39,389 nucleotides of DNA, taken from the NCBI GenBank assembly GCA_903909015.1, contig CAIVUE010000081.1:1-39389 (forward strand), given 5' to 3'. Every line of letters starts with the position of its first letter. Positions within the stretch are counted from its first letter, which is position 1. Shown piece after piece: positions 21,719-32,534 of the stretch. Source of the stretch: an uncultured Methylophilaceae bacterium. GTDB taxonomy: Bacteria; Pseudomonadota; Gammaproteobacteria; Burkholderiales; Methylophilaceae. The position numbers were made by a program, and so were the translations under genes. The notes beneath the pieces were generated by a model that did not search any database, was not told where the DNA came from, and saw only the letters and a list, made by a program, of their open reading frames with translations.

Positions 21719-23245
21719 ATGCTAACGCGTATTCAACAGATACATAATCGTCATCGCCATCAGTTACGTGCACTGATCCGTTTTCTTACCTACTTATTCG
21801 CTTTTTTCCTAACGGCGATTGCCTATTGGATTGCTGATAATTTTGGTGAGCCATCCTTAGAGCAAGTCCTCTACCATGCCCAGTTTGGTATGGAGGGATT
21901 AGTGGATACCGATACCGCATTAATTAAGAGTTTCTTAAGTTGGTGCATAGCTTTGCCAGCAAGCTTGTCTTTATTGTTGGTGTTGGTCGAGTCCTCAATT
22001 GCCTTATTCATCACCCATGGCTCCGATCACTGGCTTACAAAGCCTGCACGAGCAGCGAATATTCATGTGGTGAAAGTTTTCTATTGGTTTATTAACCACC
22101 GCGCCCCGCTTTATATCTTGATAGCCTCAGCGATTTATTTTTGTGTTCAATTTTCGGTAACCGCTTTTGTTCACAATCAATTTGGGAAAGACTATTTTGC
22201 TGCGCATTATGTCTATCCAGCCAAAGTAAAAATTGAGGCGATTAAGCCCAAAAATTTAGTGTTGATTTACGTTGAGAGTTTGGAAGACACCTACAAAGAT
22301 CCGAAGATCTTTGGCAAGAATCTTTTAACGAGCCTAGACCATTTTAAAGGCGTCAGTTTTGCCCACTTCAAACAAGCACCAGGGACTGGTTGGACAATTG
22401 CAGGTATCACCTCTACTCAGTGTGGGTTGCCGCTTAAGAGTGTGAGTTTGTATGATGGTAATGACCAAGGTGAAAACATCAAATCATTCCTCCCTAATGC
22501 AGTTTGCCTAGGGGATATTTTGCACAATGCGGGATATTACAACGTGTACATGGCTGGCGATGCTTTGGCATTCTCTGGCAAAGGAAAATTCTTCCAAGAT
22601 CATCATTACGATGAAGTCTATGGCCGTGAGGAATTAAAAGGAAATCGTAAAGCGGCAGATATGAATTATTGGGGGCTTTACGATGATGACTTATTGGCAT
22701 TGGTAAAAGCAAAGCTCATCAAACTACATGCTGAAAATAAACCATTTAATCTAACCTTCAACACGATTGATACCCATGGCCCGGATGGTTTCATTTCAAA
22801 GTATTGCAAAGCCCATGGGATTAAAGATTTTAATGGTGTCGTCGAATGCACCTCCAATCAGGTAGCTGAGCTTCTTCAGTTTATGAGACAAAATAAATTC
22901 TTTAGTGACACCAACGTCGTGATTGTAGGCGACCATCTTGCTATGGAAAACCCAGTCTATGACAAGCTAGAAAAAGTGAAAGAGCGTCATGTCTTTAATG
23001 CATTAATTTCGAATAAACCGGTCGTTAAAAATCGTGAAGATATTCTCCACTTTGATATGTTTCCAACGATTATAGAATTTATTGGCTTCAAAGTAGATGG
23101 CGGTAAACTAGGGTTGGGATTTACTGCAATTTCAAAAGAAACCGATTTGCCACCAGCGAACGAATACGAAGAAATGAATGAAGACTTATTGAATCAGTCT
23201 GATGAATATTTAGATCTCTGGAAAAAACAAGAAATTACGCATTAA
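21719..23245 (+). CDS. MdoB/LTA synthase-like phosphoglycerol (or phosphoethanolamine) transferase, alkaline phosphatase superfamily
   Basis: N-terminal TM helices; LVLIYVESLEDTY, QAPGTGWTIAGITSTQCGLPL, NTIDTHGPDGF, VVIVGDHLAM metal-site motifs. Confidence 0.8.
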   Translation: MLTRIQQIHNRHRHQLRALIRFLTYLFAFFLTAIAYWIADNFGEPSLEQVLYHAQFGMEGLVDTDTALIKSFLSWCIALPASLSLLLVLVESSIALFITHGSDHWLTKPARAANIHVVKVFYWFINHRAPLYILIASAIYFCVQFSVTAFVHNQFGKDYFAAHYVYPAKVKIEAIKPKNLVLIYVESLEDTYKDPKIFGKNLLTSLDHFKGVSFAHFKQAPGTGWTIAGITSTQCGLPLKSVSLYDGNDQGENIKSFLPNAVCLGDILHNAGYYNVYMAGDALAFSGKGKFFQDHHYDEVYGREELKGNRKAADMNYWGLYDDDLLALVKAKLIKLHAENKPFNLTFNTIDTHGPDGFISKYCKAHGIKDFNGVVECTSNQVAELLQFMRQNKFFSDTNVVIVGDHLAMENPVYDKLEKVKERHVFNALISNKPVVKNREDILHFDMFPTIIEFIGFKVDGGKLGLGFTAISKETDLPPANEYEEMNEDLLNQSDEYLDLWKKQEITH

Positions 23246-23889
23246 TGATTTCTGGTAATTTTTAAGCTAGGCAATTGCCATTTGAACTGAATTGTTAGAC
23301 CTCTTAATGCAGTCGTTATACTTGCCGATAAGAACAAGACCAACCACTGAGGCAAGTTTAATTCCGTTAAGCCGATGAGTAACCAACTTCCTAGAAATGC
23401 CAATACCGCGTAGGGCTGATGGTCATTAAAAGCTTTAGGAATTTCGTTACAGCAAATATCTCTTAGTACGCCACCAAATACTGCTGTCATCATTCCCATG
23501 AGGGCTGCAACAATGGCTGGCATTCCTAATTCCAAAGGAATTTGCGTCCCTAATGCTGCAAATAGGCCTAGGCCTAAAGCATCTGGAATTTGAATCGCCT
23601 TTTCAGTAATGCTGATATGTCGCTCCCGCATAAAGATCATGGCGAGTAGACATGTGATGATTAAGATCCATAGCCAAAGCGAATGGCTGACCCAAAAGAA
23701 CGGACGCCGATCAAGCAAGATATCTCTTAATGTTCCTCCACCAAAAGCCGACACACCGCTCACGATACATAGGCCAACGACATCCATTTTCTTTCTGATC
23801 CCAGCAATCAATCCAGAAAGGGCAAAGGCGAAAGTGGCGACAATTTCAATTGTGAACTGAATGGTATGCATGGAAAGATTCAGCATCAA
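23242..23889 (-). CDS. TRIC cation channel family protein (YicG/UPF0126-like)
   Basis: 215 aa; two repeats of the type FALSGLIAGIRKKMDVVG...GGGTLRDILL and FGGVLRDICCNE. Confidence 0.9.
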   Translation of the reverse strand: MMLNLSMHTIQFTIEIVATFAFALSGLIAGIRKKMDVVGLCIVSGVSAFGGGTLRDILLDRRPFFWVSHSLWLWILIITCLLAMIFMRERHISITEKAIQIPDALGLGLFAALGTQIPLELGMPAIVAALMGMMTAVFGGVLRDICCNEIPKAFNDHQPYAVLAFLGSWLLIGLTELNLPQWLVLFLSASITTALRGLTIQFKWQLPSLKITRNH

Positions 23890-23901
23890 AGGTGTTAGCT
23901 T

Positions 23902-24693
23902 TTAAAGCCAATCCCAATTTGCATGCGCCTTACGAGGCGCATTTCTCATGATGAAGTCCCAAAGCCATGGTGGGAGGAAACGCATGACTCTCACTAAGCA
24001 ACCCATTTGCCAAGGGATGACGATAAAACGTTTTCTCTTTTCAATGGCAGATGCAAACTTCTTGGCGGCAACATCTGGGGCCATTAAAAATGGCATGGCG
24101 TATTGGTTGATGTCTGTCATTGGGGTTTTGATATAACCAGGGGCAATCGTAGTGACATTGATACCATCTGGAATTAATTCAACACGGAGGCTTTCAAGGT
24201 ATGCAATTGTTGCAGCTTTAGAAGCACTATAGGCACCCGCGCCTGGCAAACCTCTAATGCCAGCAACACTGGCAATACCTACTAAACTGCCTTTCTTGGA
24301 CTGCTTCATCGCATGAATGAAGGGTTGGAAGGTATGCACCATTCCGAGTAAATTGATATCAATGACACCTTTGAAGGTGTTGATATCATTTTTGTTTTCT
24401 GTGAGTGTGCCGGCGCTCACCCCAGCGTTTGCAATCACAATATCCGGAGCACCGAACCGTGCAATAAAATCCTGTGCTGCTTTTTCTAATGCGTCTGAAT
24501 CTCTTACATCAAGCGCATAAATAGCAGTTTTTGTTGGGAGCTTGTTTTGAAGGGTTGTTAATAAAGAAGTGCGTCTTGCCGCTAAGCCAATAATGGCGCC
24601 TTCATTGGCATAGTGCTCGGCGAGTGCTAACCCTATCCCACTTGAGGCGCCTGTAATAAATACTTTAAGTTGAGACACGATTGTGTCCGTCAC
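23902..24693 (-). CDS. SDR family oxidoreductase (likely GTG start)
   Basis: ITGASSGIGLALAEHYA, NAGVSAG, YSASKAATIAYLESL catalytic motif. Confidence 0.9.
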   Translation of the reverse strand: MTDTIVSQLKVFITGASSGIGLALAEHYANEGAIIGLAARRTSLLTTLQNKLPTKTAIYALDVRDSDALEKAAQDFIARFGAPDIVIANAGVSAGTLTENKNDINTFKGVIDINLLGMVHTFQPFIHAMKQSKKGSLVGIASVAGIRGLPGAGAYSASKAATIAYLESLRVELIPDGINVTTIAPGYIKTPMTDINQYAMPFLMAPDVAAKKFASAIEKRKRFIVIPWQMGCLVRVMRFLPPWLWDFIMRNAPRKAHANWDWL

Positions 24694-25328
24694 TATTTTT
24701 TAGCGGCTTTGTCTTTTCGAATGTTCTCAATGAGGTAATTAGCCACATTAAATACTTCTTGGTTGCCGCCAGCCATCGTCACAGAAGTGATGTATTTTCC
24801 ATCAATAATCAATGATGGAACGCCTGTTGCACCAGAAGCACGGAAGATTTGCGCTGCTTGATTAAGCTTAGTATTGAGTGAGAATGAATTAAATTCTGAT
24901 TCTACTTTTTTACGATCTAAGCCACTTTCCTTGGTCATCCAATCGATTGTTGCACGCTCATCATTTGGAAGGAATGCTTTTTGTTTATGGAGGGCATCGA
25001 AAAGTTTGCTATGTAGTTTTTCTGTTAAGCCTAATGCTTCCATCACATAGAAAGCTTTAGCCATTGGCGCCCAATCAGGACGTGGCAGGCCAGGTACGCG
25101 TTTAAACACAACGTCTTTTGGTAAAGTTTTTACCCACGCAGCAAGTTGAGGCTCTAATGCATAGCAATGTGGGCAGCCATACCAAAATAGCTCTGTGACT
25201 TCAATTTTTGCAGGACTGTCGGTTGGAATAACTTGGACAGTTGGGCTAAATTCAGTGCCATTTTGTGGGACGTCTGCCATAACGGTTGTTGAAACGAGCA
25301 ACATGAGCGCTGTCAGAAGTTTTTTCAT
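24693..25328 (-). CDS. dsbA: DsbA-family thiol:disulfide interchange protein
   Basis: Signal peptide; ELFWYGCPHCYALEP (CPHC) and cis-Pro region ATGVPSLIIDGKY. Confidence 0.93.
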   Translation of the reverse strand: MKKLLTALMLLVSTTVMADVPQNGTEFSPTVQVIPTDSPAKIEVTELFWYGCPHCYALEPQLAAWVKTLPKDVVFKRVPGLPRPDWAPMAKAFYVMEALGLTEKLHSKLFDALHKQKAFLPNDERATIDWMTKESGLDRKKVESEFNSFSLNTKLNQAAQIFRASGATGVPSLIIDGKYITSVTMAGGNQEVFNVANYLIENIRKDKAAKK

Positions 25329-25395
25329 GTCTAATATCCTTAATTAAATTTTGATGACTAATTAATAACGAACCTGGAGCATTTTCGCTGACAAT

Positions 25396-25986
25396 TTATT
25401 GTGCAGCGTTTGTATTTACCTTAATGAGATCAGTTTTAAATCCATTCTCAACTAAATCATTTTTTGTTTTAGTAATTTGGGATGGATCAGAAAATGGACC
25501 TACGCGCACGCGGTGCAAGAGACCTTTCTCAGGAATGTTGACGCTTTGAATAATGGCTTCCAAGCCCTGAAGTGCCAACTTCGCTTTCATGTTGTCTGCT
25601 TCTTGTTCAGTTTGAAAAGCGCCTACCTGAAGAAAGTAGGTTTCTTTAGGTTTTGCGTCATCATTTTGAAGTTGTTTAATTTCTTGCTCGGTCACTTTAG
25701 ATTCATTGCCAGGCAAAATATTGTAGTACTCAAACCGATCTTTAGTTGGAGATGCGTCTGCGTTAGCTTCTTTTTTCGTATCTAAAGGATCAACTGATTC
25801 TATGGTCACATTGTCATTGCTCTTAGCAGTAAAAGGACTCTCACCACCTTTGATATACACGGTAAACCCAACAGCAATTGCTACCCCAACGAGCAAGCCT
25901 AAAACAAAACCATTCAAAAATGGATTAGATTTTCTTTCGGGTTTAGGAGGTGCTGGTTTGTAATCTCTAGTCATATTGATATCCAC
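25396..25986 (-). CDS. SPOR domain-containing (FtsN-like) protein
   Basis: Single N-terminal TM; C-terminal YFLQVGAFQTEQEADNMKAKLALQGLEA...HRVRVGPFSD. Confidence 0.88.
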   Translation of the reverse strand: MDINMTRDYKPAPPKPERKSNPFLNGFVLGLLVGVAIAVGFTVYIKGGESPFTAKSNDNVTIESVDPLDTKKEANADASPTKDRFEYYNILPGNESKVTEQEIKQLQNDDAKPKETYFLQVGAFQTEQEADNMKAKLALQGLEAIIQSVNIPEKGLLHRVRVGPFSDPSQITKTKNDLVENGFKTDLIKVNTNAAQ

Positions 25987-26015
25987 TTAATTGCTTAATC
26001 TGAATCAAATAATCC

Positions 26016-27686
26016 TTACATTTTGTTAGGAGCGCTTACGCCTAACAATTGAAGGCCATTTCGTAAAACTTGCTGTGTTGCATTGATTAGGGCTAAACGC
26101 GCTAATTTAGTTGTTTCATTATCAACTAGGATTTTATGCTCATTGTAAAAACTATGTAGGTCGCTTGCTAAATCTTTTAAATAATTTGCAACACTATGGG
26201 GGGCTAAATCAGTTGCAGCTGATTCAACAACCTCTGGGAATTCGCTTAGGCGTTGCATTAAGGCTGCATCGTGTGCGCTATTGAGTGGACCTAAATCAAC
26301 GCTAGATAAGCTATTTGTTTCACCACCCCATTGTGCAAGAACACTGCAAATACGAGCATGCGCATATTGAATGTAATATACGGGATTATCGTTTGTTTGT
26401 GCACGTGCTAAATCGATATCAAAAATCAATTGTGAATCTGCACGACGTGCTGCTAGGAAGTAACGTGTAGCATCGCAGCCGACCTCTTCAATGAGGTCGC
26501 GCAGGGTGACATAACTGCCAGCACGTTTTGATAACTTGACCTCTTCGCCGCCACGCATGACAGTGACCATTTGATGCAAGACGTAATCCGGCCATCCTTG
26601 AGGGATGCCAACATTGACTGCCTGTAAACCAGCACGCACTCGCGTGATGGTACTGTGGTGATCAGCGCCTTGTTCATTGATTACTCGGTCAAAGCCGCGA
26701 TTCCATTTGTCTACGTGATAAGCCACGTCAGGGACGAAATACGTATAGCCGCCATCTGTTTTTCGCATCACACGGTCTTTGTCATCACCAAAGTCTGTGG
26801 TGCGTAACCATAGTGCGTCATCTTGTTCGTATGTATGACCACTTGCAATTAAGCTTTTAACGGTGCTTTCAACTTTGCCATCGGTATAAAGGGCAGACTC
26901 AAGTGAAAATACGTCGAAATTAATTTGGAAGGCACGCAAATCTAAATCTTGCTCGTGACGCAAATAAGCAACTGAAAAAGCCCGAATAGATTCGGCATCT
27001 TCAGCATCGCCAGTTGCCGTCACTTTAATATCGTCAGCAACGACCGTTTCCTTGTTCAGGTAGGCTTTTGCAACGTCGGCAATATACTCACCTCGGTAGC
27101 CTGCTTCGGGCCATGTAGGGTCGTCTGGCGTGATGCCCCGGCAACGCAATTGAACGGAGTGCGTCAGGTTATCAATCTGAACGCCTGCATCGTTGTAGTA
27201 AAATTCACGAGTAACCGCCCAGCCATTAGCATCGAGCAAACGTGCTAAACAATCACCCACTGCTGCGCCTCGGCCATGACCCACATGGAGAGGCCCCGTT
27301 GGATTTGCTGAAACAAATTCAACCTGTACTTTGCGACCTTGGCCAATTTGATTGTGCCCAAACTTTTCGCCTTGTTTGGCAATTAAACTGATAATGGTCT
27401 GTTTGGCATTGGCCCCAAGATGAAAGTTAATAAAGCCAGCCCCTGCTATTTCGATCTTTTCAATATAATCAGAAGTTGGCAGCGCCTTGATTAAACTTTC
27501 TGCAATAGCACGTGGATTTTGACGAAGTGGTTTAGCTAGCAACATGGCTAAGTTGGTAGAAAAGTCGCCATGGTCTTTATTTTTAGGGCGCTCAAGCTGA
27601 ATCATTAGACTAGACGCGTCAAAATCAGCATTTTGCGTTAAGCTTTTTGCGGCTTGTGCCAGTAATTCGGTAATATGTGCTTTCAA
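26016..27686 (-). CDS. argS: Arginyl-tRNA synthetase
   Basis: [24 protein letters not shown] (HVGH); [15 protein letters not shown]. Confidence 0.98.
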   Translation of the reverse strand: MKAHITELLAQAAKSLTQNADFDASSLMIQLERPKNKDHGDFSTNLAMLLAKPLRQNPRAIAESLIKALPTSDYIEKIEIAGAGFINFHLGANAKQTIISLIAKQGEKFGHNQIGQGRKVQVEFVSANPTGPLHVGHGRGAAVGDCLARLLDANGWAVTREFYYNDAGVQIDNLTHSVQLRCRGITPDDPTWPEAGYRGEYIADVAKAYLNKETVVADDIKVTATGDAEDAESIRAFSVAYLRHEQDLDLRAFQINFDVFSLESALYTDGKVESTVKSLIASGHTYEQDDALWLRTTDFGDDKDRVMRKTDGGYTYFVPDVAYHVDKWNRGFDRVINEQGADHHSTITRVRAGLQAVNVGIPQGWPDYVLHQMVTVMRGGEEVKLSKRAGSYVTLRDLIEEVGCDATRYFLAARRADSQLIFDIDLARAQTNDNPVYYIQYAHARICSVLAQWGGETNSLSSVDLGPLNSAHDAALMQRLSEFPEVVESAATDLAPHSVANYLKDLASDLHSFYNEHKILVDNETTKLARLALINATQQVLRNGLQLLGVSAPNKM

Positions 27687-27782
27687 GGCAGAATATCTAA
27701 GAGGTATAAAACGTGTATTTTAACTCATTGAGTGCTTGCGCTCATCCCCTATTCCATTTTATCTAGTGTTTACTTAGAGTTA

Positions 27783-29975
27783 ATGCAAAAAAATATTCTC
27801 CAAATTGCATTGGATGTTCCTTTAGACCGACTTTTCGATTATCTCGATGGTGGTTTTAACGTTCAAATTGGTCAACGTGTGGTGGTACCTTTTGGTGCCC
27901 GTAAAGTCGTAGGCGTTGTTGTTGGTATTTCGGATACCAGTGATTTTGCCATTGAAAAACTCAAATCGATTATTCAAGTGTTCGATGGAGAACCTACCCT
28001 TGATGCCGATACATTTGGACTGCTTAGATTTTGTGCAGATTACTATCAATATCCATTTGGCCAGGCCTTATTAGCTAGTCTACCTACTAGACTAAGACAG
28101 ACAGAGCCGGCCGTTTCCCGTAAACAGTTTTCATATGCATTTTCTCCAGAGGGCTTGCAAGCGAGCATAGAACAAATTCCTGCTCGCCAAGCCCTGCAGC
28201 GCAAGATTTTTTCGGCCTTACAGCAAGGCCCCATCACAGAATCGATGCTTAAAGAGATCTCTAGTGGATGGCGTTCTGCCATTGAGGCATTTCGAGTAAA
28301 AGGCTGGGTACATGCTGAACAAATCTTAGCTGGATTTAAGTCGGTATTGCCAGCCGTTCCACCCCCGCCTCTTAACGAGCAACAAACCTTTTCTGTTAAT
28401 CAAGTGATTGAAAGCGCCGATCACTTCAAGCCGTTTTTATTACACGGGATTACTGGCAGCGGTAAAACTGAAGTGTATATGCAGATTTTGCAGCAATTAT
28501 TGACTGATGAGCATAGCCAAGCTCTAGTGCTCGTCCCGGAAATTAATCTGACCCCACAGTTAGAAGCTCGCTTTAGAAGTCGATTGCCTCATTTGCCATT
28601 AGTCTCTTTGCACAGCAATCTTGGAGAGAGTGAGCGCTTACAAAATTGGCGTTTAGCACAATCAGGACAGGCAAGAATTATTATTGGTACTCGTCTAGCG
28701 GTGTTCACGCCGATTCCAAATCTAAAAATTGTATTGGTGGATGAAGAGCACGACGGTTCTTATAAACAGCAAGATAGTATGCGTTACCATGCGCGTGATG
28801 TTGCCATGGTGAGAGCACAGCGCAATCAAGTCCCCATCATGATGGGGAGTGCAACCCCAGCACTTGAGACTTGGCAGAATGCGAAAACCGGAAAATATAC
28901 TCTGCTCAGTTTAAATAATCGCGCGGTTGCGCAGTCTGATTTACCTAATATTCGTTGTATCGATACGACAAAACAAGAAAGCACGAATGGTCTCACGCCA
29001 GTTCTCGTAAATGCGATGCGAGAGAGGTTGGAAAAAGGTGAACAAAGTCTATTGTTCATTAATCGGCGTGGTTATTCTCCAGTCCTGCTTTGCAGTGCTT
29101 GTCATTGGATAGCGCCATGTATGCGTTGTAGTAGTCGATTGGTCGTGCATCTAAAACAAGGCCGACTGCGCTGCCATCATTGTGGGCATGAGCAGAAAAT
29201 TGTTCGACAATGTCCAAGTTGCGGCAATGCGGATCTTCATCCAACAGGACACGGTACCCAGCGCTTAGAAGAGACTTTAAAACAATTATTTCCTGAAGCT
29301 AGAATTCAGCGTGTTGATCGCGACAGCACCAGTCGCAAAGATGCTTTAAATGAAATTTTGACGGCAGTCCATTCGAATGAGATTGATATCTTAATTGGCA
29401 CTCAAATGCTTGCCAAAGGACATGACTTTCCGAACCTGACATTAGTTGGCGTGATTGATACCGACAGTGCGTTGTTTAGCCCAGACTTTAGAGCATCAGA
29501 ACGTTTGTTTGCACAGCTGATGCAAGTTTCCGGGCGAGCAGGGCGAGCAGAAAAAGCAGGAGAAGTCTTAATACAAACCGCGTTTCCAAGTCATCATTTA
29601 TTTAATGCACTAAGAAGCCAAGACTACCCCGCTTATGCACAAACGTTGCTGGAAGAGCGGCAAACAGCGAACTTTCCACCTTATTGTTATTTGGCTTTAT
29701 TGCGTGCTGAGTCGAGCAATTATCGAGACGTGGAAAACTTCTTAAATTTCGCTTTTGAGTTGGCAAGAGCGTCAAGTAAGCAAGTGCTTACTTATGATCC
29801 TATGCCTGCTCAAATGGAAAGGCTAAAGGGGATGGATCGCGGTCAAGTATTGATGCAGGCTAGCCAACGGGGTGCCCTTCAAAAGCTTCTCGCCGCCATT
29901 ACGCCGCAATTAAGGGCAAGTAAACTAGCAGCGAAAGTGCGCTGGAGCGTGGATGTAGATCCGATGGAATTCTAA
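27783..29975 (+). CDS. priA: Primosomal protein N' (PriA helicase)
   Basis: [24 protein letters not shown], zinc-binding Cys cluster ([13 protein letters not shown]...[19 protein letters not shown]). Likely start ATG 27783 ([21 protein letters not shown]). Confidence 0.96.
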   Translation: MQKNILQIALDVPLDRLFDYLDGGFNVQIGQRVVVPFGARKVVGVVVGISDTSDFAIEKLKSIIQVFDGEPTLDADTFGLLRFCADYYQYPFGQALLASLPTRLRQTEPAVSRKQFSYAFSPEGLQASIEQIPARQALQRKIFSALQQGPITESMLKEISSGWRSAIEAFRVKGWVHAEQILAGFKSVLPAVPPPPLNEQQTFSVNQVIESADHFKPFLLHGITGSGKTEVYMQILQQLLTDEHSQALVLVPEINLTPQLEARFRSRLPHLPLVSLHSNLGESERLQNWRLAQSGQARIIIGTRLAVFTPIPNLKIVLVDEEHDGSYKQQDSMRYHARDVAMVRAQRNQVPIMMGSATPALETWQNAKTGKYTLLSLNNRAVAQSDLPNIRCIDTTKQESTNGLTPVLVNAMRERLEKGEQSLLFINRRGYSPVLLCSACHWIAPCMRCSSRLVVHLKQGRLRCHHCGHEQKIVRQCPSCGNADLHPTGHGTQRLEETLKQLFPEARIQRVDRDSTSRKDALNEILTAVHSNEIDILIGTQMLAKGHDFPNLTLVGVIDTDSALFSPDFRASERLFAQLMQVSGRAGRAEKAGEVLIQTAFPSHHLFNALRSQDYPAYAQTLLEERQTANFPPYCYLALLRAESSNYRDVENFLNFAFELARASSKQVLTYDPMPAQMERLKGMDRGQVLMQASQRGALQKLLAAITPQLRASKLAAKVRWSVDVDPMEF

Positions 29976-31036
29976 GATTGGTGATATTGCTTGCTGTGCT
30001 CACGAACCGCTGATAAGAATGCTGCAGCATTTTCCGGCGGGGTCCATTGAGTAATGCCATGACCAAGATTAAAGACATGGCCATGACCTTTACCGTAACT
30101 GGCTAATATCGTTGCTACTTCTTTTTCGATCGCTTCAGGCGTTGAAAGCAAAATCGCTGGATCCATATTACCTTGCAAGGCGACTTTATTGCCCACGCGT
30201 TTACGTGCTTCGCCAATGCTTACCGCCCAATCTAAACCTAAAGCATCAGCGCCAATTTCAGCTTGCGCTTCAAGCCATAATGCGCCGCCTTTAGTAAAGA
30301 CAATGCTAGGTACTTTTTTGCCTTCAGAAGTTTTGGTCAGGCCATTCACAATTTTTTGCATATAAGCTAATGAAAACTCTTGGTAGGCATTATGTGAAAG
30401 TGCACCACCCCAAGAATCAAAAATCATCACGGCTTGAGCACCTGCTGCGATTTGCGCATTGAGATAAAGAATAACTGTTTGAGCGGTCGTTTCCAAAATG
30501 TGATGCAATAAATCTGGTCGAGCATATGCCATTTTTTTAATGGTTAAAAAGTCGGTTCCACCTTTTCCTTCGACCATATAGGTTGCTAGTGTCCAAGGAC
30601 TTCCAGAGAATCCAATCAAAGGTACACGGCCATTTAATGTTTTGCGAATTTGGCTGACGGCATCAAATACATATTGAAGCTTTGCCATGTCAGGCACTTC
30701 GAGTTTCTTAATATCGGCTTCAAGTTGCAGTGTGCGCTCGAATTTTGGGCCTTCACCTTCTTCAAAATAAAGTCCTAGGCCCATCGCATCAGGCACAGTC
30801 AAAATGTCTGAAAATAGAATTGAAGCATCCAATAATGGATAGCGATCTAAAGGTTGAATAGTGACTTCAGTTGCAAAATTAGGGTTCTTGCAAAGCTGTA
30901 AAAAACTGCCAGCCGTTTTACGGCTTTCACGATACTCTGGTAAATAGCGGCCAGCCTGTCGCATCATCCAAACCGGTGTGTATTCGGTTGGCTCGCGCAT
31001 GAGGGCTTTTAGGAAAGTATCGTTTTTTAACATCAT
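29972..31036 (-). CDS. hemE: Uroporphyrinogen decarboxylase
   Basis: [36 protein letters not shown]. Confidence 0.98.
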   Translation of the reverse strand: MMLKNDTFLKALMREPTEYTPVWMMRQAGRYLPEYRESRKTAGSFLQLCKNPNFATEVTIQPLDRYPLLDASILFSDILTVPDAMGLGLYFEEGEGPKFERTLQLEADIKKLEVPDMAKLQYVFDAVSQIRKTLNGRVPLIGFSGSPWTLATYMVEGKGGTDFLTIKKMAYARPDLLHHILETTAQTVILYLNAQIAAGAQAVMIFDSWGGALSHNAYQEFSLAYMQKIVNGLTKTSEGKKVPSIVFTKGGALWLEAQAEIGADALGLDWAVSIGEARKRVGNKVALQGNMDPAILLSTPEAIEKEVATILASYGKGHGHVFNLGHGITQWTPPENAAAFLSAVREHSKQYHQS

Positions 31037-31066
31037 TTTTCTATCTATAAAAGAAATTCAATAATG

Positions 31067-31096
31067 AAAAAAGGGTGCTGAGCACCCTTTTTTCTT
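31067..31096. terminator. Intrinsic (bidirectional) terminator between gltD and hemE
   Basis: AAAAAAGGGTGCTGAGCACCCTTTTTT, in the 68-bp gap downstream of gltD. Confidence 0.88.
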
Positions 31097-31104
31097 AGGC
31101 TAAA

Positions 31105-32532
31105 TTAGCGAGGTAAGTTTGAAGAACCCATTAAGAATTCATCTACAGCACGCGCACATTGACGACCTTCGCGAATCGCCCAAACAACAAGCGATTGGCC
31201 ACGGCGCATGTCACCAGCAGCAAATATTTTAGCTTTGGATGTGGTGTAGCAGCCTACTCCATCCGTGGTAGCTTTTGCATTGCCGCGCGCATCTTTTTCT
31301 ACACCAAAAGCATCTAGCACTTTCTGGATTGGACTCACAAAACCCATCGCAAGCAACACCAAATCCGCCTTGATGATGAATTCAGAGCCTGCTACTTCAA
31401 CCATTTTTCCATCCACCCACTCAACCTTAGCACCTTTGAGTCCAGTGACTTTTCCATTTTCGCCAATCAATTCTTTGGTAGTAATAGACCAGTCACGCTC
31501 ACAGCCTTCTTCGTGCGAACTTGAAGTTCGAAGTTTGAGTGGCCAGTTTGGCCAAACCAAATTCTTATTTTCTTTTTCAGGCGGTTGGGGCATCACTTCA
31601 AACTGAGTGATTGAAACTGCACCATGACGGTTAGAAGTTCCTACGCAATCAGAGCCAGTATCACCGCCGCCAATCACAACCACGTGCTTATTGGTCGCCA
31701 TGATTTGGTTAGGTATGGTATCGCCAGCCACCACTTTATTTTGTGGGCGTAAGAAGTCCATCGCATAATGGACACCATCGAGTTCACGACCTGTCACTGG
31801 TAAATCACGCGGGTGTTCAGCGCCACCAGCCAAGATCACTGCATCAAAGTCTTTGCTTAAGTCTTCAGCACTGACATTTTCGCCAACGATATGATTGACG
31901 CGGAATTCAACGCCTTCAGCTTCCATTTGAGTAACACGGCGGTCGATATGACTCTTTTCAAACTTGAAGTCAGGAATACCATAACGCAGTAAACCGCCTA
32001 CGCGAGTTTCTTTTTCAAATACCACGACATTATGACCAGCACGAGCTAATTGCTGTGCTGCTGCCATCCCAGCTGGACCGGAGCCAACTATCGCTACTTT
32101 CTTACCAGTTTTGTGGGCTGGAGGTTGAGGAACAACCCAGTTATTTTCCCAGGCTTTATCAATGATTGCATGTTCGATCGACTTAATGCCTACGGCATCA
32201 TCATTGATATTGAGCGTACAGGCAGCTTCACAAGGTGCTGGACAAATACGACCTGTAAACTCAGGGAAATTGTTCGTTGAATGCAAAACATCAATGGCTG
32301 CACGCCAATCTTGTTGATAAACCAAATCATTCCAATCAGGAATAATATTGTTGATTGGGCAGCCTGAAGTACAAAAAGGAATGCCGCAGTCCATGCATCG
32401 AGCACCCTGGACTTTAGCTTGTTCATCCGTTAAATGAAGAACAAATTCTTTGTAATTTTTAAGTCGATCTGTGACTGGAAGATTTGCTTCTGAAAGACGC
32501 TTAAATTCCATAAAGCCGGTTACTTTACCCAT
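31105..32532 (-). CDS. gltD: Glutamate synthase small subunit
   Basis: [30 protein letters not shown](P)-binding motifs. Confidence 0.97.
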   Translation of the reverse strand: MGKVTGFMEFKRLSEANLPVTDRLKNYKEFVLHLTDEQAKVQGARCMDCGIPFCTSGCPINNIIPDWNDLVYQQDWRAAIDVLHSTNNFPEFTGRICPAPCEAACTLNINDDAVGIKSIEHAIIDKAWENNWVVPQPPAHKTGKKVAIVGSGPAGMAAAQQLARAGHNVVVFEKETRVGGLLRYGIPDFKFEKSHIDRRVTQMEAEGVEFRVNHIVGENVSAEDLSKDFDAVILAGGAEHPRDLPVTGRELDGVHYAMDFLRPQNKVVAGDTIPNQIMATNKHVVVIGGGDTGSDCVGTSNRHGAVSITQFEVMPQPPEKENKNLVWPNWPLKLRTSSSHEEGCERDWSITTKELIGENGKVTGLKGAKVEWVDGKMVEVAGSEFIIKADLVLLAMGFVSPIQKVLDAFGVEKDARGNAKATTDGVGCYTTSKAKIFAAGDMRRGQSLVVWAIREGRQCARAVDEFLMGSSNLPR

Positions 32533-32534
32533 GA

